NCBI GenBank assembly: GCA_017539045.1
Contig: JAFYHS010000006.1
Span: 124,001 to 188,000 of the forward strand
Source: Bacteroidales bacterium
GTDB taxonomy: Bacteria; Bacteroidota; Bacteroidia; Bacteroidales; F082
DNA length: 64,000 nucleotides
Reading direction: 5' to 3'
The position numbers and the translations under genes were made by a program. The notes beneath the pieces are model-generated. The model had not been told where the DNA came from. It did not search any database and saw nothing but the letters and a program-made list of their open reading frames with translations. Position 1 is the first letter of the stretch, and the number at the start of each line of letters is the position of its first letter. Shown here piece by piece: positions 8,574 to 16,891 of this stretch.

Positions 8574-10157
8574 ATGAGAAACAAATTGTTATTGGCTTTC
8601 ATGCTTTGCAGCCTCTTCGCCAAAGCGCAAACCATCGAAGTGTCGGGGCCTCAGTCGGGCCGTTGGGAAGCCGACACCATCTTGATAACCAACAATGTCG
8701 TCGTTCAAGACTCGTTGAGCATCATGCCGGGAACCACGGTGCTGTTTAACGGATTTTTCAACATCACGGTCGGGGACAATGCCATGCTGAATGCCCTCGG
8801 CACACGAAACGACTCCATCCTCTTCACCGTTGCCGACACAACAGGGTTCTCTATCTTCAACTCGGGTCGTGGCGGATGGAACGGCATCCGAATGGAGAAT
8901 GCGGGCCGTTGCAGGTTCGACTACTGCCGCTTCCAATACGGCAAGGCGGCTTTGGACAGCGACCAAGACGGCGGCGCCCTGCGTATTTTCAACAGCCAAA
9001 ATGTGGAAATCAGCCACAGCACTCTCTTTTGCAATTTCTCGCGCGAACACGGCGGCGCCTTGAACGCTGAGGACTCTAAAGTGGTGATACACGATTGCGA
9101 TATAAACAACAATCTGAATTACAGCCGAATAGATACCATTTATTTCATGTATGGCGGCGGCCTGCGCTTCCTGAAATGCGAGGTGGATATCACCAAGACC
9201 GATTTCCGTAACAACTATGGCGAATCGGCCATCGGCGGTGCTTTGAGCATCGACAGCTGCGTGGTAAGGATCGACCGCTGCCGTTTTGAGTACAACTATG
9301 GCATCAACGGAGCGGGATTGTACATGATACGATGCTTCGAGAATCCGTGCAGCATCACCAACTCACTCTTTGCCAACAACACCTCAGGGCATTTCGGAGG
9401 CGGCTTGGCCATCAGCGATTCGTCGCCCTTGGTCAGTAACCTCACCGTAGTAAACAACCAATCCATCGGAGTTAACTGCGGTGGCATCTTTTTCTATCAA
9501 AACAGTTCACCTGTCCTGTGGAATTGCATCGTTTACGGCAACCTAAACGATGTTTCGCTTGAAGAACCCGTTCAGATGTGGTCATGGACCTTCGAAGGTT
9601 ATGCACCTGAATTCCATAACTGTTTGGTGCAGTATGGGTATGAGAACATCTCGAACAACGAAGTCATCACGGTTTATGAGAACTGTCTCGACGAAGACCC
9701 GCTCTTTAGTGGCTTAGCTCCTAACGAGTATACCATTGGGACCGACAGCCCCTGTTACAATACAGGCTCGCCCTACACCCCTATTGAAGTCTTGGAAGGT
9801 TTTGATTTGACTGGACAATCTCGAGTGTATGGAGGAGTCATCGACATAGGTGCCTACGAGGTGGACCCAACTGGTGTTATGGAAAACACCGAGAAAGAAA
9901 AACAAATCCGTGTTGTAGGCAACCCGATTACAGCTTCAAGTTATGCTGAAATCGAATGTGAAAACGCTTGCAACTTGAATGCAAAGGTTTATTCTTTGGA
10001 TGGCAAACTCCTGGTCAACAAGAACTTGGGGGACACCCAAGTAGGTCTCAACCGTATTGAGCTTGGAGAGATGTTCCAAAACCTGTCAAGTGGGTCTTAT
10101 TTGCTCGTTATCCAAGTCGCAGAAAGAACCCATGTCGCAAAGGTAATTAAACCTTGA
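8574..10157 (+). CDS. Right-handed beta-helix protein with T9SS C-terminal sorting domain
   Basis: Exported protein of 527 residues, probably surface-attached or secreted by T9SS; ligand or substrate unknown. A signal peptide covers residues 1-19 (ends FAKAQ). The body consists of parallel beta-helix coils with repeated GGA and FxxN motifs (GGALRIF, GGALNAE, FRNNYGESAIGGAL, FEYNYGINGAGLY, FANNTSGHFGGGL), like chlamydial Pmp-type repeats. The last 85 residues (VVGNPITASSYAEIE to HVAKVIKP) form a type A-like sorting domain with a KVYSLDGKLL strand and a final basic strand. Its last 11 bases overlap the convergent gene on the other strand. Confidence 0.82.
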   Translation: MRNKLLLAFMLCSLFAKAQTIEVSGPQSGRWEADTILITNNVVVQDSLSIMPGTTVLFNGFFNITVGDNAMLNALGTRNDSILFTVADTTGFSIFNSGRGGWNGIRMENAGRCRFDYCRFQYGKAALDSDQDGGALRIFNSQNVEISHSTLFCNFSREHGGALNAEDSKVVIHDCDINNNLNYSRIDTIYFMYGGGLRFLKCEVDITKTDFRNNYGESAIGGALSIDSCVVRIDRCRFEYNYGINGAGLYMIRCFENPCSITNSLFANNTSGHFGGGLAISDSSPLVSNLTVVNNQSIGVNCGGIFFYQNSSPVLWNCIVYGNLNDVSLEEPVQMWSWTFEGYAPEFHNCLVQYGYENISNNEVITVYENCLDEDPLFSGLAPNEYTIGTDSPCYNTGSPYTPIEVLEGFDLTGQSRVYGGVIDIGAYEVDPTGVMENTEKEKQIRVVGNPITASSYAEIECENACNLNAKVYSLDGKLLVNKNLGDTQVGLNRIELGEMFQNLSSGSYLLVIQVAERTHVAKVIKP

Positions 10158-10773
10158 TGGCTTCCTCGTAAAACGAGCGTCGTTGCTCCTCGTTGATCTT
10201 TATCTTACGATAACGTCCCGTTTCAAGGTCACAGTCAAACATTGTTTGGATCTGTGAGATGAAGAGCCGCGAATATAAGCGGTTCTGATAGGCCTGTTTT
10301 TCCATCATGAAGGCCATGGTCTGCTTGATTTGGTCGAGGTCAAGGTCTTCCTTGGTGAAGACGAAGAGGCCAAACTCGTGGAAGTCGCCGTAGAAGCCGT
10401 CGTTCACCTTGTTCATCTTGATTTCGAGGATGCGTTTCAAGGGCAAAGCCAGCGACCAGTATTCGTACTCGTTGCGACCGATGATGCTGCCGTCGCCCAA
10501 GCCATAGGCATAACCACTTTGGTTGATGTGGCGCAAATCCGCAGCATTAACTTCTTTGACGTCCTCGCCCGCCATCTCGTTGACCAAGGCATTAGCCACG
10601 TTCTTGTTCTCATGAATGGCTCGCGTCACCTCAATGCCGATGCCTTGTTCCTCGTCCTGTAGGTCGGGCCGGTCGCGGTTGACGAGATGGGCATAATGCT
10701 CGCCCAGCAACGTGGCCAGTGAGACCATGGCATAACGCTCAAAAAAACAGGTATCGAACTTCGGGTTTAGCAT
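10147..10773 (-). CDS. Protein of unknown function, possible PD-(D/E)XK-type nuclease fold
   Basis: Soluble protein of 208 residues; not recognised with certainty. The stretch RPDLQDEEQGIGIEVTRAIHE has the spacing of a PD-(D/E)XK core (acidic residue, then hydrophobic-E-hydrophobic-T), which is a weak pointer to a nuclease-like fold but lacks a clear Lys. No signal peptide or membrane segment is seen. The C-terminal half is helical and charged (RYRKIKINEEQRRSFYEEAIK). It lies 12 bases after the esterase gene on the same strand, so it is probably the second gene of that transcript. Confidence 0.7.
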   Translation of the reverse strand: MLNPKFDTCFFERYAMVSLATLLGEHYAHLVNRDRPDLQDEEQGIGIEVTRAIHENKNVANALVNEMAGEDVKEVNAADLRHINQSGYAYGLGDGSIIGRNEYEYWSLALPLKRILEIKMNKVNDGFYGDFHEFGLFVFTKEDLDLDQIKQTMAFMMEKQAYQNRLYSRLFISQIQTMFDCDLETGRYRKIKINEEQRRSFYEEAIKV

Positions 10774-10785
10774 CGCTTGTTGGGT

Positions 10786-11889
10786 TTACTTCGTCAGCAA
10801 AAGCTTCTGCGCAGCGCCATTTTCGTCTTTGATAAAATACAAGCCTTCTGGGAGGTCGCTCAAGTTGACCTGGTTGGTGCCAGCTTCCATCGCGAACTTG
10901 GCCACGCAACGGCCTTTGACATCCATCACCTCAAGGTTGGTGGCGTCTTCTACTTTGATGGTGAAGCAGCCTGAGGTCGGGTTGGGCCAAAGGTTGAGTT
11001 GTTTGGGCTCGGGTTCGGCGATACCCACATTGCCACCTCCATCGCCAACAAAAAACTTATGGATTTCGGTCATGTAGCCGATGTCATATTGGGATTCGCT
11101 ATGGTACCAGCTATGGTTGCCACCGATGACCTTGATATGCTGCAGTTCGGCATCGCCTTCGTAGGTGTAGCGCACAAACAACAAGCCGTCGTTTTTGAGA
11201 TCAGGGAAAGTGTCGATGACGGGTTCGTCTACACAATGGTTGGCGTTTTTCCAATAATTGATGATGGCATCGGCGCCGAGGCCAAGATTGCCAAAGTATT
11301 GCGATGTACCGGTATAGCCTACCACGGGGTCGGATGTGCCGTGGATATAAAGCATACGTACTGGCGCCACCGCGGTGTGGTTGGCCATGGAATGGGTAAT
11401 CAGTCCGCTGACGGGCGCGCAAGCCGTGATGCGGTCGCCATGTTCGATGGCCATGCGATGCGTCATGAAACCACCCATAGAGAAGCCGGTGAAAAAGACA
11501 CTGTCGAGGTTTAAGTTGTATGGCTCAGTCAACGAATCAAGAAGCGCCATCAGGAAGCCTGAGTCATCGGTATTGCTGGCATTCAAACCTGCATTCCACA
11601 TGGTTCCCGATCCTTCATCTCTGGCTTGAGGGATGACGATGGTCCATTCAAACTGATCTGCAATCTGTTGAAAATGAAACTCATTGTCGACATGGGTGAT
11701 ATTGTCGGTCCAGCCATGCAGGAAATACAGCACGGGCGTGGTCGTCTTGTCGGTATGCTGCGGCGACCTCACCAAGTATTGCCGCTGAATGCCTTGCCAT
11801 TCAAAAGTCTGGATTTGTGAGAATAGCTGGCTGCAAAGCAGTAGAAGAGCAGCTAACAAGCTGATTTTTAGTAGATTTCTTGTTTTCAT
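10786..11889 (-). CDS. Secreted alpha/beta-hydrolase esterase (CE1/PHB-depolymerase-like) with T9SS sorting domain
   Basis: Exported protein of 367 residues, probably a carboxylesterase of the feruloyl-esterase/PHB-depolymerase group. The signal peptide ends near LFSQ (residue 25). The catalytic Ser lies in GFSMGGFMTHRM, the acid in HGTSDPVVGYTG and the His in IGGNHSWYHSES. LYFLHGWTDN carries the oxyanion loop. The C-terminal 75 residues (LNLWPNPTSGCFTIK to AQKLLLTK) are a T9SS type A sorting domain, so the enzyme should reach the cell surface. The natural ester is unknown; plant cell-wall feruloyl or acetyl esters are plausible given the pectin locus further along. Confidence 0.85.
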   Translation of the reverse strand: MKTRNLLKISLLAALLLLCSQLFSQIQTFEWQGIQRQYLVRSPQHTDKTTTPVLYFLHGWTDNITHVDNEFHFQQIADQFEWTIVIPQARDEGSGTMWNAGLNASNTDDSGFLMALLDSLTEPYNLNLDSVFFTGFSMGGFMTHRMAIEHGDRITACAPVSGLITHSMANHTAVAPVRMLYIHGTSDPVVGYTGTSQYFGNLGLGADAIINYWKNANHCVDEPVIDTFPDLKNDGLLFVRYTYEGDAELQHIKVIGGNHSWYHSESQYDIGYMTEIHKFFVGDGGGNVGIAEPEPKQLNLWPNPTSGCFTIKVEDATNLEVMDVKGRCVAKFAMEAGTNQVNLSDLPEGLYFIKDENGAAQKLLLTK

Positions 11890-11918
11890 AGTGATAAGAG
11901 TTATTAGATTAATTTTGG

Positions 11919-11926
11919 CAAAGATA
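11919..11926 (-). promoter_or_regulatory. -7 box for the esterase gene
   Basis: TATCTTTG on the minus strand, 30 bases upstream of the ATG at 11889. Confidence 0.55.
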
Positions 11927-11937
11927 CACTTTTTCTT

Positions 11938-12456
11938 TTATCCATAAATCTCCAATCTCATCACACGAGTCGGTTTTGTCGTGCCCGTCAGTTTCTCATC
12001 GATGCAGGCCTCGCCTGTGGGCTTAAAACCACATTTCTCCATCACTCTTCCCGAGGCGGGATTGTCAAAATAATGGCTACTAATCAGTGATTTGATGTCG
12101 GTTGTCTTGCGGATGTGGTCAAGCATGAGTTCAAGCGCTTCCGTGCAGATGCCTTGGTTCCAGTAAGGTTTGCCGACCCAATAGCCTATCAACGGCTCGC
12201 CTTCGCGGGCAGGTAGATTGCTTTGGGGCGCAGACACATAACCTATCGCACCAATGGCCTCGCCTGTTGCCTTGAGCTCAATGGCCCAGTTGGTGTCGTT
12301 ATGAAACACTGTATGAATAATCTCTAGGCTCTCTTCCACGCTCTTATGCGGAGGCCAGCCTGCGCGAGGGCCTACGTCGGGATCAGAAGCATATTTGAAA
12401 AGGGCCTTGGCATCATCGTCGCGCCAAGGGCGAAGTAGGATTCTTTCGGTTTCCAT
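11938..12456 (-). CDS. GNAT-family N-acetyltransferase (RimJ/RimL-like)
   Basis: Acetyl-CoA-dependent acetyltransferase of 172 residues; the acceptor is not predictable. Family landmarks are the N-terminal ERILLRPWRDDDAKALFKYASD, the beta-strand GAIGYVS, and the acetyl-CoA loop region GYWVGKPYWNQGICTEALELML. It lies downstream of the CDP-alcohol phosphotransferase but has its own promoter box just upstream. Confidence 0.88.
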   Translation of the reverse strand: METERILLRPWRDDDAKALFKYASDPDVGPRAGWPPHKSVEESLEIIHTVFHNDTNWAIELKATGEAIGAIGYVSAPQSNLPAREGEPLIGYWVGKPYWNQGICTEALELMLDHIRKTTDIKSLISSHYFDNPASGRVMEKCGFKPTGEACIDEKLTGTTKPTRVMRLEIYG

Positions 12457-12476
12457 TGCAAACGTTTTATACGCTG

Positions 12477-12484
12477 CAAAAATA
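12477..12484 (-). promoter_or_regulatory. -7 box for the GNAT gene
   Basis: TATTTTTG on the minus strand, 21 bases before the ATG at 12456. Confidence 0.45.
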
Positions 12485-12492
12485 CAGCAAAT

Positions 12493-13014
12493 TCATGGTT
12501 TCTCCAACCCTGTTCTGATGAAATGCCCCTCTTGAATGGCAGCAAATGTCGCAACAACGGCTACAATGACCATCGGAACAATCGATTCCAGAAATACCGT
12601 CAAAGGAACTCCAACAAAAAGCAGAACCCCCGTTACTTTATTTGCAATGGTATGAGGAAAGATGCATTTCTTGTACATCGCCAAAGCACAAATTTGGTTG
12701 ATGACCTTGATGGCGACAATCACTACACACCAAATCCACAGCCATTTTGGGAAAGCCAAAGCAGGTATCAACTTAGAGCAGCAACATATCACAAAGGCCA
12801 AATCTGCTAAGCTATCCAGCATTGCACCTGTTTTGCTTTCGCATCCGAGTTTTCGCGCGAGATAGCCATCCAACATATCGCTAACGCCGCAAACAATGTA
12901 GATGACCCAGAAAGCGACGCTCCCGAAACCAAAAAACAGAAGGCTAAAGGCACCGAAAAGCCTCAGTGCCGTGATGGTGTTGGGCAGGTGTTCATGTTGC
13001 TCATAGCGTATCAT
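12493..13014 (-). CDS. CDP-alcohol phosphatidyltransferase family protein
   Basis: Inner-membrane enzyme of 173 residues that would swap CMP for an alcohol on a CDP-activated lipid or head group. The family motif D-x2-D-G-x2-A-R-x8-G-x3-D-x3-D is complete in SDMLDGYLARKLGCESKTG followed by AMLDSLAD. Five or six hydrophobic helices are visible. The start at 13014 (MIRYEQHEHLPNTITALR) fits the family N-terminus; ATG 13023 is an alternative. The gene overlaps the stop of the upstream GIN lipoprotein gene by 14 bases, so the two are co-transcribed and probably translationally coupled. Confidence 0.85.
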   Translation of the reverse strand: MIRYEQHEHLPNTITALRLFGAFSLLFFGFGSVAFWVIYIVCGVSDMLDGYLARKLGCESKTGAMLDSLADLAFVICCCSKLIPALAFPKWLWIWCVVIVAIKVINQICALAMYKKCIFPHTIANKVTGVLLFVGVPLTVFLESIVPMVIVAVVATFAAIQEGHFIRTGLEKP

Positions 13015-13840
13015 GACTGACATTCGAACCGCCCGAGGTGGTGCAGTCGCCAGTGAAAGCACTGCCCGTGAAATGCAGGTTGCTGGCACCCGAAAGGTTG
13101 ACTTTGATGGTGCCGTCGCAATGGATGTAGACATTGCTGGCGCCCGACATTGTGCCTTCGCATTGGTCGCAAGTGAAACCGTATCTGTTTCCATTGATGG
13201 TTTTCTTGATGTCGCTGGCACCCGTCAAATTAATCTTGAGCATATCGACTTGCCCCTCAAAGGTAGCCTCCGAGGCACCGCTCATCTCAAGGTCGAGGTC
13301 AAGAGCCTCTGCATAACCCTTGATTTTGGAGGCGCCCGTCAAGTCCATCTCGATTTCGTCGGCCCAGATATCGCCAAAGAAACTGGAGGCACCAGAAAGG
13401 TCAATGTCAACTTCGTCGGCATCAATTTCGCAATAAAATTCAGATGCACCCGACAATTCCACATCAACCTTATTGCCTTCGAGGCCATATTCCGAATGGA
13501 ACTCTGAGGCGCCCGACAGGTCAACGCTCGTCAAGTCAGCATTATAAGGCAGGATCACGGTCATATCTTTTCCGAGGTTGTTGTGCCATCCTTTGAGATA
13601 TATTTTCAAAGTGTTTTCAACGGTTTCCACCACCACATTAGGCATGACATTCTCACCAGCAGTAACCGTGATTTGTGTAGCCACATCGCTGACGGTGACA
13701 TCAAACGCATCCTCCACTTCAAGTTCGGTGTAGGTGCCCGTAATGCTGAAATCCTTCGAAATGGGATCACCGGCAAACTTTTGGCAACCAGAAAATGCAA
13801 ACAAAATAAGGGTTGAAAGAATAATCAAATGCTTTTTCAT
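13001..13840 (-). CDS. GIN-domain (DUF2807) lipoprotein with SGAS repeats
   Basis: Exported lipoprotein of 279 residues; function unknown, the fold resembles adhesin-like beta-helices. The lipobox is LFAFSGC (Cys near residue 19). From residue 100 on, the motif (L/M)(S/T)GAS occurs eight times at intervals of about 20 residues, one per predicted beta-helix coil, ending in a final SGGS. The protein is acidic. It overlaps the start of the CDP-alcohol phosphotransferase gene, which hints at a cell-envelope task. Confidence 0.85.
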   Translation of the reverse strand: MKKHLIILSTLILFAFSGCQKFAGDPISKDFSITGTYTELEVEDAFDVTVSDVATQITVTAGENVMPNVVVETVENTLKIYLKGWHNNLGKDMTVILPYNADLTSVDLSGASEFHSEYGLEGNKVDVELSGASEFYCEIDADEVDIDLSGASSFFGDIWADEIEMDLTGASKIKGYAEALDLDLEMSGASEATFEGQVDMLKINLTGASDIKKTINGNRYGFTCDQCEGTMSGASNVYIHCDGTIKVNLSGASNLHFTGSAFTGDCTTSGGSNVSHDTL

Positions 13841-13913
13841 CTTTTAATAGCCTCTGTTATATACCATCGGGACATCGGTTTTAAAATATTGGTTTATTTG
13901 GTTAAAACGGCAG

Positions 13914-13921
13914 CAAAAGTA
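13914..13921 (-). promoter_or_regulatory. -7 box for the GIN lipoprotein gene
   Basis: TACTTTTG on the minus strand, about 75 bases upstream of the ATG at 13840. Confidence 0.5.
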
Positions 13922-13994
13922 ATTTATTATCCGTTTCGGATACTATAGTAAACAATGTGGGGTGAAAAAATCATCATTACAATTGAAAAAAATG

Positions 13995-14002
13995 TAGTTT
14001 TG
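13995..14002 (+). promoter_or_regulatory. -7 box for the C10 peptidase gene
   Basis: TAGTTTTG on the plus strand, 25 bases before the ATG at 14027. Confidence 0.55.
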
Positions 14003-14026
14003 CCGCGTCAATAAAAATAGAACGAA

Positions 14027-15109
14027 ATGTCCAGACTTTTTTCCTTCTTACTCATCGTCTTCTGCGCTTTGAATGGCATGGCGCAAAGCCCTCTTCTTAA
14101 AACCGTTGAAAAACCTGATGCTACCACTCCGATGCTTCGTGCGGAAGGTTTGCTCACCTCGCATTGGACACAAAATTTCCCTTACAATCAATATTGTCCT
14201 AGAGACCCTGTGAATGGCAACGCCTACAGCGTGGCAGGCTGTCCTGCCATTGCCATGGGACAGATTATCAACTATTTGCAAACAACACAAGACACCCGCT
14301 TTACCGACGATGACGACTATAACCATTACTACGCAGGGCGCAATTATGTCATTGACGACGATTGGGCAAGCTTGAAATTTCCGTCCTTCCCGATGCTGAA
14401 CGAAATGTTGGATTCCATCGACGCCACTTTCCAGCGCGGCGAGGAACTATCTGACGAGTTGGCCGCCGCCTTGGTCTTTGCTTGCGGCACGGCCTGCACG
14501 CAGGTCTATACCTCAGAGGGTTCTGGTACCTTCTATGTGGACCAAGCCTTTGATGCCTACCAACGCTTTGGCTTTACGGACTGTGTGCTGTTTCGTGATC
14601 CTGATTCCACCATGTATGCCACCTTGATTTCTAATCTACAAGCCGGTTATCCCGCCCACTTGGCTGTAGAGAATCCCGCGGGAACGGTGGGACACAACGT
14701 GGTGGTCGATGGCTACCGCGAATCGGACGGCAAGTTCCACATGAATTTCGGTTATGGCGGCACTTTAGACAACTGGTACGACATCCCTGACCCGAATTTC
14801 TATTACGGCATGACCAAGATGGAAGGGATTATCTTGAACATCATCCCCGACATGGGACCTTTGGCCGTTCACGAAAACACCCAGCAACAACCACTTGAAG
14901 TTTATCCCAACCCCGTTTCCGACATCCTCTACGTGAAGAACCTTCCTTCTGAAACTGTGGATTATACCATTTTCAATGTCTTAGGTCAAAAGGTGATGGC
15001 CGGTTCCTCAACTGGAACCATTTCCGTGGCTGGATTGGAAAAGGGGATTTATTTCTTGCAGGTCAAAGGAAAAAACTACTGTGAAACGGCGAAGTTTGTT
15101 GTGAAGTAA
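14027..15109 (+). CDS. C10-family (streptopain-like) cysteine peptidase with T9SS sorting domain
   Basis: Secreted papain-fold peptidase of 360 residues. The signal peptide ends at NGMAQ (residue 20). The catalytic Cys is C72 in AGCPAIAMGQI and the His is H223 in GHNVVVDGY, followed by the active-site region MNFGYGGTLDNWY. The C-terminal 75 residues (LEVYPNPVSDILYV to ETAKFVVK) are a T9SS type A sorting domain. Unlike streptopain and interpain, which carry a long inhibitory propeptide, only about 20 residues separate the signal peptide from the mature domain (HWTQNFPYNQYCP). It may therefore lack self-inhibition or rely on another inhibitor. Confidence 0.87.
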   Translation: MSRLFSFLLIVFCALNGMAQSPLLKTVEKPDATTPMLRAEGLLTSHWTQNFPYNQYCPRDPVNGNAYSVAGCPAIAMGQIINYLQTTQDTRFTDDDDYNHYYAGRNYVIDDDWASLKFPSFPMLNEMLDSIDATFQRGEELSDELAAALVFACGTACTQVYTSEGSGTFYVDQAFDAYQRFGFTDCVLFRDPDSTMYATLISNLQAGYPAHLAVENPAGTVGHNVVVDGYRESDGKFHMNFGYGGTLDNWYDIPDPNFYYGMTKMEGIILNIIPDMGPLAVHENTQQQPLEVYPNPVSDILYVKNLPSETVDYTIFNVLGQKVMAGSSTGTISVAGLEKGIYFLQVKGKNYCETAKFVVK

Positions 15110-15132
15110 AACCATTAAAATACATCCACCCT

Positions 15133-16014
15133 ATGAATCACCCCATCCAAGAAGGCTACATGCCTTATCTCGGCTACCAAACCTATTACCGCATTGTCGG
15201 TGAACCTTCAAGCAAGCCCGCACTACTTTGTCTGCACGGCGGACCAGGCAGCACGCACAACTATTTTGAAGTGCTGGACCGCATCGCCGACACGGGCCGT
15301 CAGGTCATCTCTTACGACCAGATCGGCTGCGGCAACTCCTACCTCGACGGCCACCCCGAATTGTGGACCCAAGAGACCTGGATCAACGAGCTCATCGCCT
15401 TGCGCGAGCACCTTCACCTCGACCAGCTCCACCTCCTCGGTCAGTCGTGGGGTGCCATGCAGGCCATTGCCTATATCATCGACTGTCAACCCAGGGGCAT
15501 CAAGTCGGTCATCCTCTCTTCGGGCCATGCCTCCAGCTCGCTGTGGGCCAGCGAGCAGCACCGCCTCATCAAATACATGTCGGCAGAAGACCAAGAGGCC
15601 ATCCGACATGCCGAAGCCACGGGAAAGTGGGACGACCCCGACTATCTCCGCGCCAACGAGCATTACTATGAGCGTTATGTCATCAGCGTGGACGAAAACT
15701 CGCCCGAGTGTATCCGTCGCCCGAAACGCGCCGGCAACGAAGCCTACCTCTATGGCTGGGGACCCAACGAATACCAACCTCTGGGCGATTTGGCCGACTT
15801 CGAATACACCGACCGTCTGCACCAAATCACGCAGCCTTGCCTCATCTGCAGCGGCACACGCGACATCTGCACCCCCGTGGTGGCCGCCTCGCTCTACGAG
15901 AACATCCCCAACAGCCGCTGGGAAGTCTTCAAAGGCGCACGCCACACCTGCTTCGTCGAGCAAACCGACAAATACTGCAAGATACTAGAAAAATGGTTGG
16001 AAGAGTGCGATTAA
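15133..16014 (+). CDS. Proline iminopeptidase-type alpha/beta hydrolase
   Basis: Peptidase of the S33 family (293 residues) that would remove N-terminal proline from peptides; no signal peptide, so cytoplasmic. Motifs are the oxyanion loop LHGGPGSTHNY, the nucleophile Ser in GQSWGAMQA, the acid in GTRDICTP and the His in GARHTCFVEQ. YDQIGCGNS fits the S33 family. Codon use is much more GC-rich at third positions than in the C10 peptidase gene just upstream. The gene starts 24 bases after that gene and may be co-transcribed; its last 4 bases overlap the convergent gene's end. Confidence 0.88.
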   Translation: MNHPIQEGYMPYLGYQTYYRIVGEPSSKPALLCLHGGPGSTHNYFEVLDRIADTGRQVISYDQIGCGNSYLDGHPELWTQETWINELIALREHLHLDQLHLLGQSWGAMQAIAYIIDCQPRGIKSVILSSGHASSSLWASEQHRLIKYMSAEDQEAIRHAEATGKWDDPDYLRANEHYYERYVISVDENSPECIRRPKRAGNEAYLYGWGPNEYQPLGDLADFEYTDRLHQITQPCLICSGTRDICTPVVAASLYENIPNSRWEVFKGARHTCFVEQTDKYCKILEKWLEECD

Positions 16015-16415
16015 GCTTTAGACAAAACATGCTTTCGCATATTCATAATATCCATCACATTGCTGAAGATGCTGAAAACACCGAAGCCCACCAACAATGA
16101 GAGCGCAGTGGTGACGATGATTCGGGAGTGTTCGCTAAGCCATAACAGGGTGGCCGACTTTGCATTAAATGTGAAAAGCGGTACCTCTGCGGGCAGGGAG
16201 AGCACGAAAGTGATGGCGATGGCACCACTGATGATACCCACTACAAAGGCTGCCACCATAGCCCATTTGTAACGGCGAATCGTGGCCTCTTGATGCTGTT
16301 TGACATACTCCACGGCATCCAAACGATTGTTGAGCGATGCCATAAAGACCTCGTTGTCATCGAAATGCGGTTGCTGGGCGAGGAAGAGTTCCTCAAGTTC
16401 TTTGTCTTTGTTCAT
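16011..16415 (-). CDS. Small membrane protein, putative anti-sigma partner
   Basis: Protein of 134 residues with no recognised domain. An acidic N-terminal cytoplasmic helix (residues 1-45) is followed by two membrane helices (about 50-72 and 95-117). The start overlaps the sigma-factor stop by 4 bases (ATGA), so the two are translated together. Position and topology suggest an anti-sigma factor or sigma-linked sensor; this is inference from context. Confidence 0.72.
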   Translation of the reverse strand: MNKDKELEELFLAQQPHFDDNEVFMASLNNRLDAVEYVKQHQEATIRRYKWAMVAAFVVGIISGAIAITFVLSLPAEVPLFTFNAKSATLLWLSEHSRIIVTTALSLLVGFGVFSIFSNVMDIMNMRKHVLSKA

Positions 16416-16888
16416 GGCTTCAGTTTCTCCTTTAGTTTGTCGCGTCCGCGCGAGAGTTGTTTCTTGACGGCATCTTCAGAGGTGTCGGTGATGGCCGCTA
16501 TTTCCTTGATATTGTATCCGTTGAAATAGAATAGCGTGATGGCCGAGCGTTCCTTGGGCGGCAAGGTGCGTAAGGCCAGATAGAGGTCTTGGTGCGAAAA
16601 GGAAGCGTCGGCGGAAGTGTTGCTGACGAGTGTCCGTGCCTCGTCGAGGCTTTCTGTTGTTCGGCAACTGGCCTTGTGGTTGAGAAAGGTGTTGTGTGCA
16701 ATCTTGAACAGCCACGAGCGGAACCGTCCCTTCTCCTGATAGCCGGCCGACGAGAGGTAAGCCTTGACCAAAGCGTCTTGCGCAAGGTCGTCGGCTTCGT
16801 CCTTGTTGCCGCAGCAGAGGTAGAGCAAGAAGCCTCGAAGTGCCTCTTGCTCTTGTTCCACAAGTTCTATGAATCCTTCGCGTGTCAC
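16412..16888 (-). CDS. ECF-type RNA polymerase sigma factor
   Basis: Alternative sigma factor of 158 residues. Region 2 covers residues 20-75 (DEADDLAQDALVKAYLS and FRSWLFKIAHNTFLNH), and region 4 covers residues 105-155 (LPPKERSAITLFYFNGYNIKEIA, then DAVKKQLSRGRDKLKEKL). Region 3 is absent, as in all ECF factors. It is the middle gene of a three-gene unit: DUF6249 membrane protein, sigma factor, small membrane protein. Confidence 0.92.
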   Translation of the reverse strand: MTREGFIELVEQEQEALRGFLLYLCCGNKDEADDLAQDALVKAYLSSAGYQEKGRFRSWLFKIAHNTFLNHKASCRTTESLDEARTLVSNTSADASFSHQDLYLALRTLPPKERSAITLFYFNGYNIKEIAAITDTSEDAVKKQLSRGRDKLKEKLKP

Positions 16889-16891
16889 GGG

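Noticed and set aside
16011-16415. Zinc-binding anti-sigma (ZAS) domain in the small membrane protein
   Set aside because: No HxxxCxxC motif is present, so only context supports an anti-sigma role.
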